Positions 28,027 to 37,565 are shown, numbered from the stretch's first letter. The stretch is DNA of 64,000 bases from Sphingomonas sp. NBWT7 (GCF_014217605.1 NZ_CP043639.1:3096001-3160000), one strand, 5' to 3'. Numbers and translations are program-made. Notes: generated by a model from the sequence alone, not told the origin.

Positions 28027-29154
28027 TCAGCGCTCGGCGAGCAGCCGCGTCAGATCCGCCTTCCAGAACTTCGCCCAGGTGTGCGTGCCATGCCCCTTCG
28101 TCTCGGGCGTCGCCTCGATCAGGCGGAAGGTGGCGCGCAGCATGCGCTTCGCGGCGGGCGCGGTGACGCCGTAGCCCGACGGATTGATGAAATCGTCGCT
28201 CGAATTGATCCACAGCACCGGCACAGTAATCTTCTCGAGCGCGGGCGAGGGATCGTAATTCCGCGACGCGTCCAGCTGGTAGATATAGTCATTGGCGTCG
28301 CGCCCGGCGCTGTTGCGCGCGAACGCCTGCGCCAGAAACGCCTCGGCGGCGGCGCGCGTCGGGTACAGCTTCTGCAAGGCGAGCGGGTTGGCGCCGGCGA
28401 TAATCGATAGGCTGGCGGCGGTGCGCAGCCCCTGTACGGGCTGCGCGGTGTAATTGCCGCCGTTCCACGCCGGATCGGCCTGGATCGCGTCGATCGTCAT
28501 CTTGCGCCACATGCGGTTCAGCCCCGCGATCGGCACGGGCAGGCAGGCGAAGGGGGCGAGCCGCTCGGCATAACCGGGATAGCTCTCGCCCCAGACGAAG
28601 GCGTGCATGCAGCCCATCGAGGTGCCGAGGATCACCTTCAGTCGGGTGACACCGATCTTCTCCAGCATCGCCTTCTGCGCGGCGACCATGTCGTCGTAAT
28701 CGTATTTCGGGAACGCCATGCGCTTGCCGTCGGACGGCTTGGACGACGCGCCGTGGCCGACATTGTCGGGCAGGATGACGTAGGTGGTGCGGATATCGAA
28801 CGGCTGCCCGGGACCGTAGAGTTCGTCGGCGAATTGCGGCTGAAGGAACTGCTTGCCGGTGCCGCCGGTGCCGTGAAGCACCATCACCGCATTGTCGATC
28901 CGCCCGTCCGCTCCGCGATGCGGCGTGCCGAGCGTGGTGTAGTGCATCCGCACGTCCATCGTCTCGCCGGTCTTGAAGCGGAACCGGGGCAGAGTGACGT
29001 CGGCTTCCTTCGTCGGCCAGGTGGCGGCGGCGGGCGCAGGATTAGCGGGCGTTGCGACCGGCTGCGTCGTCTGAGCGGCCGGGGCGGGCGGTGCGGTCTG
29101 CGCCGTAGCGGGGAGCGCGGCGGCGGAGAGGGCGAGCAGGGTGAGGAAGCGCAT
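28027..29154 (-). CDS. secreted alpha/beta hydrolase with homoserine-acetyltransferase-like fold
   Basis: 375 residues from ATG 29154, with a signal peptide ending near ATAQ (19) and a Pro/Ala linker to about 45. The hydrolase core has the oxyanion region LHGTGGTGKQF, nucleophile Ser179 in GTSMG, an acid in NSSDDFINP and a His in KGHGTHTW. The pattern is that of MetX-like alpha/beta hydrolases, but the export signal rules out a normal role in methionine synthesis, and a true metX is at 40488. Substrate unknown. It sits between GST and the secreted protein gene inside the split trp cluster. Confidence 0.83.
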   Translation of the reverse strand: MRFLTLLALSAAALPATAQTAPPAPAAQTTQPVATPANPAPAAATWPTKEADVTLPRFRFKTGETMDVRMHYTTLGTPHRGADGRIDNAVMVLHGTGGTGKQFLQPQFADELYGPGQPFDIRTTYVILPDNVGHGASSKPSDGKRMAFPKYDYDDMVAAQKAMLEKIGVTRLKVILGTSMGCMHAFVWGESYPGYAERLAPFACLPVPIAGLNRMWRKMTIDAIQADPAWNGGNYTAQPVQGLRTAASLSIIAGANPLALQKLYPTRAAAEAFLAQAFARNSAGRDANDYIYQLDASRNYDPSPALEKITVPVLWINSSDDFINPSGYGVTAPAAKRMLRATFRLIEATPETKGHGTHTWAKFWKADLTRLLAER

Positions 29155-29212
29155 CGCCGATGCGTATCGTGCACGCTGGCCGGTGGGAAGCCCGGCCGGC
29201 GTACGCACCGGA

Positions 29213-29851
29213 TCAGTCGATCATCGGCGCCATGCCCGGCTCCGCCTTCGCCATTGCGCGCTGATAGGCCGGGCGCTCGGCGATGCGGCGCAGATAGGCG
29301 CGCGTGTTGGGCAGATCGTCCAGCGCTGCGCCCGCGCCGAACGCGCGAGAGGTGGTGAGCGAATAGACCATCATGATGTCGGCGAGCGTCAGGTTGCGCC
29401 CGCCGAAGAACGACGCCGCGCCGAGCCGCGCCTCCATCATTTCCGTTGCACGCCGCGCGCGCTCGAGCACGAACGGCACGCGCTGCGCGTCGCCGCCGCC
29501 ATAGCCGATCACGCCGACCATCATCTTGGTCGCCATATACGTCGCGTTCGACCAGTGGAACCAGAACAGGTGATCGGCATAATCGGGGTCGCCCGGCGGC
29601 GGCGCCATGCGCCCGCCGCCGTGGACGGTGTTGATATATTCGCAGATCGCCGCGCTCTCGCCGAGTACGAGATCGCCGTCGGTGATCACCGGCGCGATCC
29701 CCATCGGATGCAGCGCCTTGTACTCGTCGGGCGCGAGGCGGTTGTCGGAGCGGCGATCGTAGCGCTTTAAGGCATAGTCGAAGCCAAGTTCCTCGCACAC
29801 CCACACGACGCGCTCGGACTGCGACAAGCCGAGGTGATGAACGGTCAGCAT
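29213..29851 (-). CDS. glutathione S-transferase family protein
   Basis: 212 residues from ATG 29851 (MLTVHHLGLSQSERVVW). The N-terminal thioredoxin-like domain has the catalytic-region Ser in SQSERV and the cis-Pro/glutathione site IAPVITDGDLVLGESAAICEYI. The C-terminal helical domain contains LTLADIMMVYSL. Cytosolic, probably conjugation or thiol chemistry; the substrate cannot be predicted. It lies between trpE and the secreted hydrolase, 45 bases after trpE on the same strand. Confidence 0.9.
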   Translation of the reverse strand: MLTVHHLGLSQSERVVWVCEELGFDYALKRYDRRSDNRLAPDEYKALHPMGIAPVITDGDLVLGESAAICEYINTVHGGGRMAPPPGDPDYADHLFWFHWSNATYMATKMMVGVIGYGGGDAQRVPFVLERARRATEMMEARLGAASFFGGRNLTLADIMMVYSLTTSRAFGAGAALDDLPNTRAYLRRIAERPAYQRAMAKAEPGMAPMID

Positions 29852-29896
29852 CCTATCCACTCCCGTTGACCGCACGCGCGGCGACAATTGTCTCAA

Positions 29897-31408
29897 CTAC
29901 TGGCCGAAGCCGCCGCCGCTCGCCTGCGCGATCGCCTCAAGCGCAGCGGCGAGCAGCGCGCCGGCCTTCGCCTCGCACTCGCGCTGTTCATAGGCAGGAT
30001 CGCTGTCGGCGACGATACCGGCACCTGCCTGGACGTGCATCGTTCCGTCCTTCACCACCGCGGTGCGCAGCACGATGCACGAATCCATCGATCCGTCGGG
30101 CGAGAAATAGCCGACGCCGCCGGCGTAGGCGCCGCGCTTCTCGCCTTCCAACTCGGCGATCACCTGACACGCACGCACCTTGGGCGCGCCGCTGACGGTG
30201 CCGGCGGGGAAGCCCGCGAACAGCGCGTCGATCGCGTCGTGCTTGGGATCGAGCGCGCCGACGACGTTCGACACGATATGCATGACGTGGCTGTAGAATT
30301 CGACGGTGTAGCTGTCGGTGACGCTGACCGAGCCGGCGGCGGCGACGCGTCCGACATCGTTGCGACCGAGATCGAGCAGCATCAGATGCTCGGCGCGCTC
30401 CTTGGGATCGGCGAGCAGGCTCGCGCGGTTCGCCTCGTCCTCGCTCGCGGTCTTGCCGCGCGGGCGGGTGCCGGCGATCGGGCGGATCGTCACTTCGCCG
30501 TCGCGCACGCGCACCAGGATCTCGGGGCTCGATCCCGTCAGCGCGAAGCCGGGGAGGTCGAGGTGATAGAGGAACGGCGACGGATTGATCCGGCGCAGCG
30601 CGCGGTACAGCTCGAACGCGGGCAGCGCGAACGGCGCGGTAAAGCGCTGCGCAAGGACGACCTGGAATACGTCCCCCGCGACGATATAGTCCTTCGCCGC
30701 GCGCACCATGTCGGCATAGCGGCCGGCGGGCAGCGTCGGCGTGAGCGCGATCTCGCTCGGCTCGCCGCGGACTCGCGGGGGCAATGCGGTCGCCTCCAGC
30801 CGCGCCTCGATCGCATCGAGCCGCTCGCCGGCGTCCGCGACGATCGCGCGCGGATCGCGGTCCGCATCGGGCCACACCGGCGCGACGAGGAACAGCGCGT
30901 CGGCAAGGCGGTCGAACACCAGGATCACCGTCGGCCGCACGAACATCATGTCGGGCAGGCCGAGCGCATCGACCGATGGCTGCGGCAGCCGCTCGACCAA
31001 GCCGATCGTCTCGTAGCCGAAATAGCCGACGAGGCAGGCGAGCGCGCGGGGAAGCTCGGGCGGCACGTCCATCCGGCAGGCGGCGACGAGATCGCGCATC
31101 GCGGCGAGCGTCGGGACGGGGCAGGGTACGAACGCGTCCCGATCAGTGAGCCAGTGGCGGTTGATCGTGGCGTCGTTGCCGTGCGCGCGCAGCACCAGAT
31201 CGGGCGCGAGGCCGATCATGCTGTGGCGGCCGCGCACCGCGCCCCCCTCGACCGATTCGAGCAGGAAATCGCCGCGCCCCGGCTCGATCAGCTTGAGCGC
31301 GGCGGCGACCGGCGTCTCGGTATCGGCGATGCGGCGGCGCCAGACGAGCGCCGGCCGGCCGTTCGCCAGCACCGAGGCGGCGGGGTTACTGATCGGAGCC
31401 ACCGGCAC
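29897..31408 (-). CDS. trpE: anthranilate synthase component I
   Basis: Converts chorismate to anthranilate with TrpG. 503 residues from GTG 31408; GTG 31402 is an alternative. LLES at 49-52 is the Trp feedback-inhibition motif, which separates it from PabB. The chorismate-binding core has AGTRPRGKTASEDE and HLMLLDLGRNDVGR, and ends near VGYFSPDGSMDSCI. The start overlaps the ppiD stop by 23 bases, so it relies on the ppiD transcript. It is parted from trpGDC by the GST, hydrolase and secreted-protein genes. Confidence 0.95.
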   Translation of the reverse strand: MPVAPISNPAASVLANGRPALVWRRRIADTETPVAAALKLIEPGRGDFLLESVEGGAVRGRHSMIGLAPDLVLRAHGNDATINRHWLTDRDAFVPCPVPTLAAMRDLVAACRMDVPPELPRALACLVGYFGYETIGLVERLPQPSVDALGLPDMMFVRPTVILVFDRLADALFLVAPVWPDADRDPRAIVADAGERLDAIEARLEATALPPRVRGEPSEIALTPTLPAGRYADMVRAAKDYIVAGDVFQVVLAQRFTAPFALPAFELYRALRRINPSPFLYHLDLPGFALTGSSPEILVRVRDGEVTIRPIAGTRPRGKTASEDEANRASLLADPKERAEHLMLLDLGRNDVGRVAAAGSVSVTDSYTVEFYSHVMHIVSNVVGALDPKHDAIDALFAGFPAGTVSGAPKVRACQVIAELEGEKRGAYAGGVGYFSPDGSMDSCIVLRTAVVKDGTMHVQAGAGIVADSDPAYEQRECEAKAGALLAAALEAIAQASGGGFGQ

Positions 31409-33323
31409 CGGCGAGGCTGGCCTTCACCCGCGCGATCGCATCGGCGTTGCGGGACACCTTGAGCGCGGCCTTCACCGCATCGGTGAACTGCTGCGCATAT
31501 TCCCCGCCGATCACCTGCCCCAGATCGCGGCGCGTGGCGGCGATCACCGGCGGCACCTTGGCGGCATCGCCGGCCTGGATCTGCTCCAGCTTGACGAGCA
31601 GCCAGCCCTGGCCGTCGGGCGCCTCGATCATCTTGGCGGTGCCGCCCTTCATGCTGAACATCAGCGCGAGCACCGGATTGGGGCCGTTGGGACCGGCGTT
31701 GATCTGCGAGCGCGCGGCGACGAGCCGCTGCACCTTGGCATTGCTTGCGCCCGCGCTCGACAGCGCCTGCGGCAGCGCGGTGCCGCCGTTGAGCGCGGCG
31801 AGCGCCTTCGCCGCAGCCGTGCGCGCCGCGCGGCGCGCGCGATCGGCGGCGAAGTCCTTCGCCACCTGATCGCGCACCTGCGCCAGCGGGCGCGGCGCAG
31901 CGCGCACGATGCGGTCGAGCGCAACCAGCGCGAAGCTGCCATCGTCGCCCGTCTGCACCACCTGCGGATCATCGCCTTCCTCGGCCTGGAAGCCGGCAGC
32001 GACGATGTTGGCGAGGAACGGCTGTGGGCGATAGGTGAGGTCGAGCGGGTTAATGCCGACCGAGGAGATCGGCGGGGTCGCTTCGGCGGCGAGCTTCTGG
32101 TCCGCGACGAGCTCGGCGAAGGTCGAATTGTCGCCGATCGCACCCTCGACCGCGTCGCGGATCGCGTTGAGCGCGTCCGCCGTCTTGGTCTTGGTCAACT
32201 CGGTCACGATCGTCGGGCGCGCTTCGGCGAGCGTCTTGCCCGGCACCTGCGCGACGCCGTCGACCTTGCCGACGACGAAGCCGATCGCGCCGCGCACCGG
32301 GCCGACGACGCCGCCGCTCGGCGCCGCGAACAGCGCGTCGGCGACCGCGGCAGAGGTGGCGGTGGTGAGCGCGGCCTTGTCCTGCCCTTCCAGCTTACGC
32401 GCCTCGAGCCCGGCCGCGCGGGCCGCATCGGCGATCGACGCGCCGCCGCGCACGTTGCCGGCGAGCGCGTTGGCGGCGGCCTGGTCGAGCACCGTCACCA
32501 GCGAGACGGTGCGCGTCTCGCGCGCCGCCCAGCGCGCCTTGTCACCGCCATAAGCGGCGGCGATCTCCGCGTCGGTCGGCGTCGCGCGCGCCTTGACGCT
32601 GTCCGGCGTCACCTGCGCGTAGCGGATCACGCGGCGCTCGGGCACCGTGTAACGCTGCAGGTTGCGGCCGTACCACGCCTGTAGCTCGGCGTCGGTCGGC
32701 GCGGGGCCGCCCGGGATTGCCGGGATCAGCGCGACCTGGCCGGCACGCTTCTCGAGCAGCAGCGAGGCATAGGGCAGCGCCAGCGTCTTCGGCACCTGGC
32801 TCGCGCCGACCTGCGGGCGGATGAGGAACTGCACCATCGTCTCGCGCGCGATATCCGACTGTACCTGCGCGTCGGTGAGGCGATTGCGCGCCAGCACCTG
32901 TTCGTAGATCGCCTGATCGAACTTACCCGTCGGGCCCTTCAGCGCGGGAATGTTGCGCAGCTCGCTGCCGATCAGCGCGCGGCTGACGACCATCCCCTGG
33001 TCCTCGCCATATTCCTGCAGCGCGATACCGTTCAGCATCCGGTCGAGCACGTTCTCGACGCCGCCCGCGGCGATGAACTGCGCCATGTCGACATTGGGAT
33101 TGCGCTGCTGCACGTCGCGCAGTTCGTCCTGCGCGCGGCGCGCGAGCTCGGCTTCACTGATCGTCTGGTCGCCGACGCGCGCCACCGTGCCGCCCGTTAC
33201 CCCGCCCGCGCTGAGACCCGTCACGTCGCCGAGCGCGAAGGCGAGCGCGATCACGCCGAGCACCACGCCCGAGACGATCACGCCGATGCGCGAGTTGATG
33301 ATGCGACGAAAGAAACCCAGCAT
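31386..33323 (-). CDS. ppiD: PpiD-like periplasmic folding chaperone/peptidylprolyl isomerase
   Basis: 645 residues. One N-terminal membrane anchor (about 13-33, after MLGFFRRIINSRIG), then a SurA-like N-terminal domain (VARVGDQTISEAELARRAQDE), a parvulin-like region around 230-360 and a C-terminal domain. It would assist outer-membrane protein folding at the periplasmic face. The parvulin segment is weakly conserved, so isomerase activity may be low, as known for PpiD. Divergent from tpiA; trpE overlaps its 3' end. Confidence 0.88.
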   Translation of the reverse strand: MLGFFRRIINSRIGVIVSGVVLGVIALAFALGDVTGLSAGGVTGGTVARVGDQTISEAELARRAQDELRDVQQRNPNVDMAQFIAAGGVENVLDRMLNGIALQEYGEDQGMVVSRALIGSELRNIPALKGPTGKFDQAIYEQVLARNRLTDAQVQSDIARETMVQFLIRPQVGASQVPKTLALPYASLLLEKRAGQVALIPAIPGGPAPTDAELQAWYGRNLQRYTVPERRVIRYAQVTPDSVKARATPTDAEIAAAYGGDKARWAARETRTVSLVTVLDQAAANALAGNVRGGASIADAARAAGLEARKLEGQDKAALTTATSAAVADALFAAPSGGVVGPVRGAIGFVVGKVDGVAQVPGKTLAEARPTIVTELTKTKTADALNAIRDAVEGAIGDNSTFAELVADQKLAAEATPPISSVGINPLDLTYRPQPFLANIVAAGFQAEEGDDPQVVQTGDDGSFALVALDRIVRAAPRPLAQVRDQVAKDFAADRARRAARTAAAKALAALNGGTALPQALSSAGASNAKVQRLVAARSQINAGPNGPNPVLALMFSMKGGTAKMIEAPDGQGWLLVKLEQIQAGDAAKVPPVIAATRRDLGQVIGGEYAQQFTDAVKAALKVSRNADAIARVKASLAGAGGSDQ

Positions 33324-33410
33324 GGTGCGCCAATCTGATTGAACGGCGCTCGCTTTAGGGGGCCCTCTTCGTTACCGCAACGGCCGCAACCCAATGACGA
33401 GGGAGGAACC

Positions 33411-34145
33411 ATGCGGCGCAAGTTCGTGGCCGGGAACTGGAAGATGAACGGCAGTCTGGCGGCGCTGGCCGAACTCGACGCGATCGGCGCAGCGATCGAC
33501 CCGCGCGTCGACGTGGCGCTAGCGGTGCCCGCGACGCTGATCCAGCCCGCGTCGGCGCGCGCCGGCTTTCCGATCGGCGCGCAGGACGTGCATGGCGCGG
33601 CGAGCGGCGCGCACACCGGCTGCGTATCGGTGGCGATGATCAAGGAAGCGGGCGCCGCCTTCTCGATCGTCGGCCATTCGGAGCGGCGCCAGGCGCAGGG
33701 CGAGAGCGATGCCGACGTGAAGGCCAAGGCTGAGGCGCTGCACGCCGGCGGGCTCGACGCGATCCTGTGCGTCGGCGAGACGCTGGACCAGCGCGAGGCG
33801 GGCGAGGCGGAAAAGGTGGTCGCGGCGCAGATCCGCGCCTCGTTGCCTGAAGGTGCGGACGGCGGCTGGCTGGTGATTGCTTACGAGCCGATCTGGGCGA
33901 TCGGCACCGGCAAGGTCGCGACCGTTGCCGACGTCGAGGCGATGCACGCCGCGATCCGCGCGACGCTGGTCGACGCGCTGGGCAACGAGACGGGTTCGGG
34001 CATCCGGCTGCTCTACGGCGGGTCGGTGACGGCGGAGAATGCCGCCGGGCTGCTCCACGCCGCCGAGGTCGACGGCGCGCTCGTCGGCGGGGCGAGCCTG
34101 ACGGCGGCGAAGTTCGTGCCGATCATTACTGCCGCGATCGGCTGA
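33411..34145 (+). CDS. tpiA: triosephosphate isomerase
   Basis: Interconverts DHAP and glyceraldehyde-3-phosphate. 244 residues from ATG 33411, after GGGAGGAACC. Landmarks are FVAGNWKMNG (Lys and Asn of the active site), SIVGHSERR (His electrophile) and AYEPIWAIGTGK (catalytic Glu and mobile loop), then LYGGSV. Divergent from ppiD; the tRNA-Leu gene follows on the other strand. Confidence 0.97.
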   Translation: MRRKFVAGNWKMNGSLAALAELDAIGAAIDPRVDVALAVPATLIQPASARAGFPIGAQDVHGAASGAHTGCVSVAMIKEAGAAFSIVGHSERRQAQGESDADVKAKAEALHAGGLDAILCVGETLDQREAGEAEKVVAAQIRASLPEGADGGWLVIAYEPIWAIGTGKVATVADVEAMHAAIRATLVDALGNETGSGIRLLYGGSVTAENAAGLLHAAEVDGALVGGASLTAAKFVPIITAAIG

Positions 34146-34162
34146 TCGAGCCTGTCGTTACC

Positions 34163-34191
34163 GATCGCGTCCGGGCCGTCCGGGCGCGATC
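34163..34191 (+). terminator. hairpin after tpiA
   Basis: GATCGCG at 34163-34169 pairs with CGCGATC at 34185-34191, and inner CCGG repeats can extend the stem. There is no T-run after it, so intrinsic termination is uncertain. It lies 18 bases after the tpiA stop. Confidence 0.35.
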
Positions 34192-34272
34192 GAACCGCGC
34201 GTGAAAAGCCTGCGCCCTGAACGGGCGTTTCACTCCAGCGATATCGGATGAACCCTGTCCGCAGGACAGGAG

Positions 34273-34359
34273 TGGTGCGGTCGAGAAGACTCGAACTTCC
34301 ACGGCCTTTCGGCCACAACGACCTCAACGTTGCGCGTCTACCAGTTCCGCCACGACCGC
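34273..34359 (-). tRNA. tRNA-Leu(GAG)
   Basis: 87 bases with encoded CCA end. The acceptor stem GCGGTCG pairs fully with CGACCGC. The D-arm reads GGCGGAACTGGTAGACGC. The anticodon stem CAACG/CGTTG encloses loop TTGAGGT, giving anticodon GAG for CUC/CUU codons. A long variable arm (GGCCGAAAGGCC) marks it as class II, and the T-arm carries GTTCGAGTC. All expected features of tRNA-Leu are present. Confidence 0.97.
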
Positions 34360-34443
34360 ACGTGATGTCCGCCGGGCTGGCCCGGTGGCTGGCAGGAGCG
34401 CGCCACTAGCAAGCGTTTGGGGGGCTGGCAATGCCCGTGTCGC

Positions 34444-34470
34444 GGCGCCGCGAAAAGATTCGCGGGCGCC
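34444..34470 (-). terminator. strong hairpin after the zinc-ribbon gene
   Basis: GGCGCCGCGAA pairs with TTCGCGGGCGCC with one bulged base and a short A-rich loop. It begins 12 bases beyond the stop of the minus-strand gene ending at 34482. No T-run is seen, so it may terminate weakly or protect the 3' end. Confidence 0.4.
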
Positions 34471-34481
34471 GGTCCGCGTTG

Positions 34482-35282
34482 TCAGTTGTCGTCCTCGCCG
34501 ACGAAGCTGAGCTCGAGCCGCTTCGAGCTTGCCGGCACGTCGAGCTTGGCGGAATTGAAGTCGATCGCGCTCTTGGGCGACAGGCTGCGCTGCTGCGGGA
34601 TGATCGTCCAGCTGAACACGATACGGCCCCGCGCATCGCGCAGATCGGCGCGGATATCGGGCACGCGCTGCCGCTCGGTCGAGGGGTTGAGCACCTTGCC
34701 GCTGACCGCGAACAATTCGCTGCCGTTGTTGATCTCGCGCCGCTCGATCGGATTGTCGATCAGCCGCAGCGGTGATTCCTCGGGGCCGAAGGAGAGGCCG
34801 AGCTGCGAGGCGAGCCCGGGCGCGCTGGTCCACAGGATCGCGGCGACCGCAACGAGCATCAGCAGTGCGGCGACGACCGCGGCGATCGTCCAGCGACGAA
34901 CCGGATTGATCCGCGGCCGGAACGGCGCGCGCGGCGCGAGCAGATCGTCGTCCGCCGCCGTGGCGGGCGCGGTGTTCGGATCGATCCGCGGCGGCGAGGG
35001 CGTGATCGGCGGCGGGGACGTCGGCGCCGGGAAAGGGGCGAGCGGGGTGGGGGGCGGCGTCACCGGCGATACGGCAGCCAGCCCACCGGGGGCGGCGATC
35101 GACGCGGGCGCTTCGACAGGTGCGGCGTCGGCCTGCGCCGCAACGCTCTGCGCCGCGCGCGCGTCCGGCGCCTGGAACCAGCTGTGGCGGCAATTGGCGC
35201 AGCGCACGGTGCGCCCCTCGGCCCCGATCGACGCGTCGGGCACCAGATAGCGGGTGCGGCATTCGGGGCATTCGAGGATCAT
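34482..35282 (-). CDS. MJ0042-type zinc-ribbon membrane protein
   Basis: 266 residues. The N-terminal zinc ribbon [16 protein letters not shown] ... [10 protein letters not shown] has two CxxC pairs (MJ0042 family). A Pro-rich linker follows (about 50-110), then one membrane span ([22 protein letters not shown]) and a C-terminal extracytoplasmic domain with [21 protein letters not shown]. Such proteins commonly sit divergent from ftsE in alphaproteobacteria; the function is unknown and might concern the cell envelope or sensing. Confidence 0.85.
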   Translation of the reverse strand: MILECPECRTRYLVPDASIGAEGRTVRCANCRHSWFQAPDARAAQSVAAQADAAPVEAPASIAAPGGLAAVSPVTPPPTPLAPFPAPTSPPPITPSPPRIDPNTAPATAADDDLLAPRAPFRPRINPVRRWTIAAVVAALLMLVAVAAILWTSAPGLASQLGLSFGPEESPLRLIDNPIERREINNGSELFAVSGKVLNPSTERQRVPDIRADLRDARGRIVFSWTIIPQQRSLSPKSAIDFNSAKLDVPASSKRLELSFVGEDDN

Positions 35283-35437
35283 TGCGCGAGGCTGCCGACG
35301 GCTGGAGCTGGAATTGCGACCATCGCGAATCTAAACACGCCCCTTGCGTTGCATGCAAGCGGTGGTTGAAGCGGCGGGCGTCGTCGTGCGATGGCATCGG
35401 GCGGGGTTACATTGGGCAAGGGCAGCGGCGCCGGATA

Positions 35438-36142
35438 ATGGCGAACATCGTGCAGTTCGATAACGTGGGGCTGCGCTATGGCACCGGGGCGGAGACGCTG
35501 GCGGACCTGAGCTTCTCGCTCGCCGCGGGGTCCTTCTACTTCCTCACCGGGGCGAGCGGCGCGGGCAAGACATCCTTGCTGCGGCTGCTGTACCTCGCGC
35601 AGCGACCCAGCCGCGGCGTGATCCGGCTGTTCGGCGAGGACGCGGTGATGATGCCGCGCAGCCGACTACCGGGGTTCCGCCGCCGCATCGGCGTCGTGTT
35701 TCAGGATTTCCGGCTGGTCCCGCATCTTTCGGCGGCGGACAATATCGCGCTGCCGCTGCGCATCGCCGGCATGCCCGAGGCGGAGATCGCCGAGCCGGTG
35801 GGCGAGATGCTCGCCTGGGTCGGGCTGGCCGACCGTGCAGGGGCACGACCGGCGACGCTGTCGGGCGGCGAGCAGCAGCGCGTTGCGATCGCGCGCGCGG
35901 TGATCGCGCGGCCCGAGATGCTCGTCGCCGATGAGCCGACCGGCAACGTCGATCCCGAAATGGCGGAACGGCTGCTGCTTTTGTTCGATTCGCTCAACCG
36001 ACTGGGCACGACGGTGGTCGTCGCGACGCACGACCTGCACCTGATGAACCGTATCCCGAGCGCGCAGATGATGCGACTCGACAAGGGGCGGCTGCTCGAC
36101 CCGACGGGGATGCTGCGCCACCCGCCGGCGCGCCCGCAATGA
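35438..36142 (+). CDS. ftsE: cell division ATP-binding protein FtsE
   Basis: ABC ATPase that with FtsX controls septal peptidoglycan hydrolases. 234 residues from ATG 35438. Walker A GASGAGKTS is at 38-46, a Q-loop in VVFQDFRLVPHL, the ABC signature LSGGEQQR and Walker B MLVADEPTGNVD. It overlaps ftsX by four bases. First gene of ftsE-ftsX-DUF218-plsC, all joined by overlaps. Confidence 0.95.
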   Translation: MANIVQFDNVGLRYGTGAETLADLSFSLAAGSFYFLTGASGAGKTSLLRLLYLAQRPSRGVIRLFGEDAVMMPRSRLPGFRRRIGVVFQDFRLVPHLSAADNIALPLRIAGMPEAEIAEPVGEMLAWVGLADRAGARPATLSGGEQQRVAIARAVIARPEMLVADEPTGNVDPEMAERLLLLFDSLNRLGTTVVVATHDLHLMNRIPSAQMMRLDKGRLLDPTGMLRHPPARPQ

Positions 36143-37032
36143 GGCGGCCGGACAAGACGGCGGAGCGGACGCGCCGCGTGCTCGACGAGGCGCGCGGGGT
36201 GCGCGCGATGACGTGGGTCATCGCGATCATGCTGTTCCTGACGATCCTCGGCGCAGCGCTCGGCATCGCGACGCGCAACGCGGCCGGCACGCTGGAGACG
36301 CAGCTCGTCGGGCGCGCAACGGTACAGATCGTCGTCGCCGACCCCGCGCGCCGCGATGCGCAGGCGCGCCGCGCGCTCGCCGTGCTCGCCGCCGCCCCCG
36401 ACGTGCGCCGCGCGACCGCGGTGAGCCGCGCGGCGCTGACTGCATTGCTGCGCCCGTGGCTCGGCAGCGACGGCGCCGATCCCGAGCTGCCGGTTCCGGC
36501 GATGATCGACGTCGAGCTCGCCAGCGGTGACCCGGCGGCGATCGGCCGCGTGCGCGCGGCGTTGCGATCCGCCGCGCCCGATGCGCGCGTCGACGCGCAC
36601 GAGGCGTGGATGACGCCGGTGGTCGGCTTCCTCGATCTGGTCACGCTGATCGCGCTGCTGCTGGTCGCGCTGATGGCGGCGGCGACCGGCGCGGTCGTCG
36701 TGCTGGCGGCGCGCGCCGGGCTCGACGCGCATCGGCCGACGATCGAGGTGATGCACATGCTGGGATCGACCGACGTCCAGGTTGCGCGGCTGTTCCAGCG
36801 CCGCATCGCGCGCGACGCGGTGATCGGCAGTGCGATCGGCACCGTCACCGCGCTCGCGCTCGTCGCGGTGATCGGCAACCGTGCCGACGCGCTCGGCTCC
36901 GAGCTGCTCGGCGGCGCGACGCTCGGCACCGGCGGGTGGGTGACGCTGGCGCTGCTGCCGCTCGGCTTCGTCGTCCTCGCCGCGGTCGCGGCGCGCTTCG
37001 CGATCACCCGCGCGCTGGGACGCGTGCTGTGA
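36139..37032 (+). CDS. ftsX: cell division protein FtsX
   Basis: Membrane partner of FtsE, expected to have four membrane spans. 297 residues. A basic cytoplasmic N-terminus is followed by span 1 (MTWVIAIMLFLTILGAAL), a periplasmic domain of about 130 residues with strong positional similarity to FtsX (DVRRATAVSRAALTALL), and three C-terminal spans. VMHMLGSTDVQVARLFQRRI is the typical cytoplasmic loop. It ends in a GTGA overlap with the DUF218 gene. Confidence 0.92.
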   Translation: MRRPDKTAERTRRVLDEARGVRAMTWVIAIMLFLTILGAALGIATRNAAGTLETQLVGRATVQIVVADPARRDAQARRALAVLAAAPDVRRATAVSRAALTALLRPWLGSDGADPELPVPAMIDVELASGDPAAIGRVRAALRSAAPDARVDAHEAWMTPVVGFLDLVTLIALLLVALMAAATGAVVVLAARAGLDAHRPTIEVMHMLGSTDVQVARLFQRRIARDAVIGSAIGTVTALALVAVIGNRADALGSELLGGATLGTGGWVTLALLPLGFVVLAAVAARFAITRALGRVL

Positions 37033-37565
37033 TCGCGCGATTGTTCGCACTGGCGGCGATCGCCTGGGCCTTGGGATTCGCGGTGTTCATGCTGACGCTC
37101 GCCGAGCCGGCCGACGACGCACGCAGGACCGACGCGATCGTCGTGCCGACCGGGGGCGCGGGGCGGATCGGGCGCGGGCTGGCGCTGATCGAGGCGGGGC
37201 GCGCACGCCGCCTGCTGGTGAGCGGCGTCGCGCCGGGGCTGCGTAAAGTCGATCTCATCGCAGCGAACGGCCACGCGCCGGCGATCGAATGCTGCGTCGA
37301 TCTCGGCCGCGAGGCGGTCGACACGCGCTCCAACGCCGAGGAGACCGCGCGCTGGGTGCGCGAGCATCGCTACCGCTCGGTCCGTCTCGTCACGTCGAAC
37401 TGGCACATGGCACGCGCGCGGATGGAATTGGGCGCGGCGCTCGACGACGGCGTCGTGATCGTGCGCGACGGCGTGCCCGCCGAGCAGCGGCTGGGGCAGC
37501 TCGTCAACGAATACAACAAGCTGCTGCTGCGCCGCGCGGCGCTGTGGATGGGGGTGGGACGATGA
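37029..37565 (+). CDS. DUF218/YdcF family envelope protein
   Basis: 178 residues from GTG 37029, overlapping the ftsX stop (GTGA). One N-terminal membrane span (LFALAAIAWALGFAVFML), then a DUF218 domain with DAIVVPTGGAGRIGRGLALIEAGRARRLLVSG, DTRSNAEETARWV and RLVTSNWHMARARMEL. Related proteins (SanA, ElyC) influence envelope integrity and polysaccharide carriers. It is joined by a four-base overlap to plsC, which supports an envelope role. Confidence 0.88.
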   Translation: MIARLFALAAIAWALGFAVFMLTLAEPADDARRTDAIVVPTGGAGRIGRGLALIEAGRARRLLVSGVAPGLRKVDLIAANGHAPAIECCVDLGREAVDTRSNAEETARWVREHRYRSVRLVTSNWHMARARMELGAALDDGVVIVRDGVPAEQRLGQLVNEYNKLLLRRAALWMGVGR

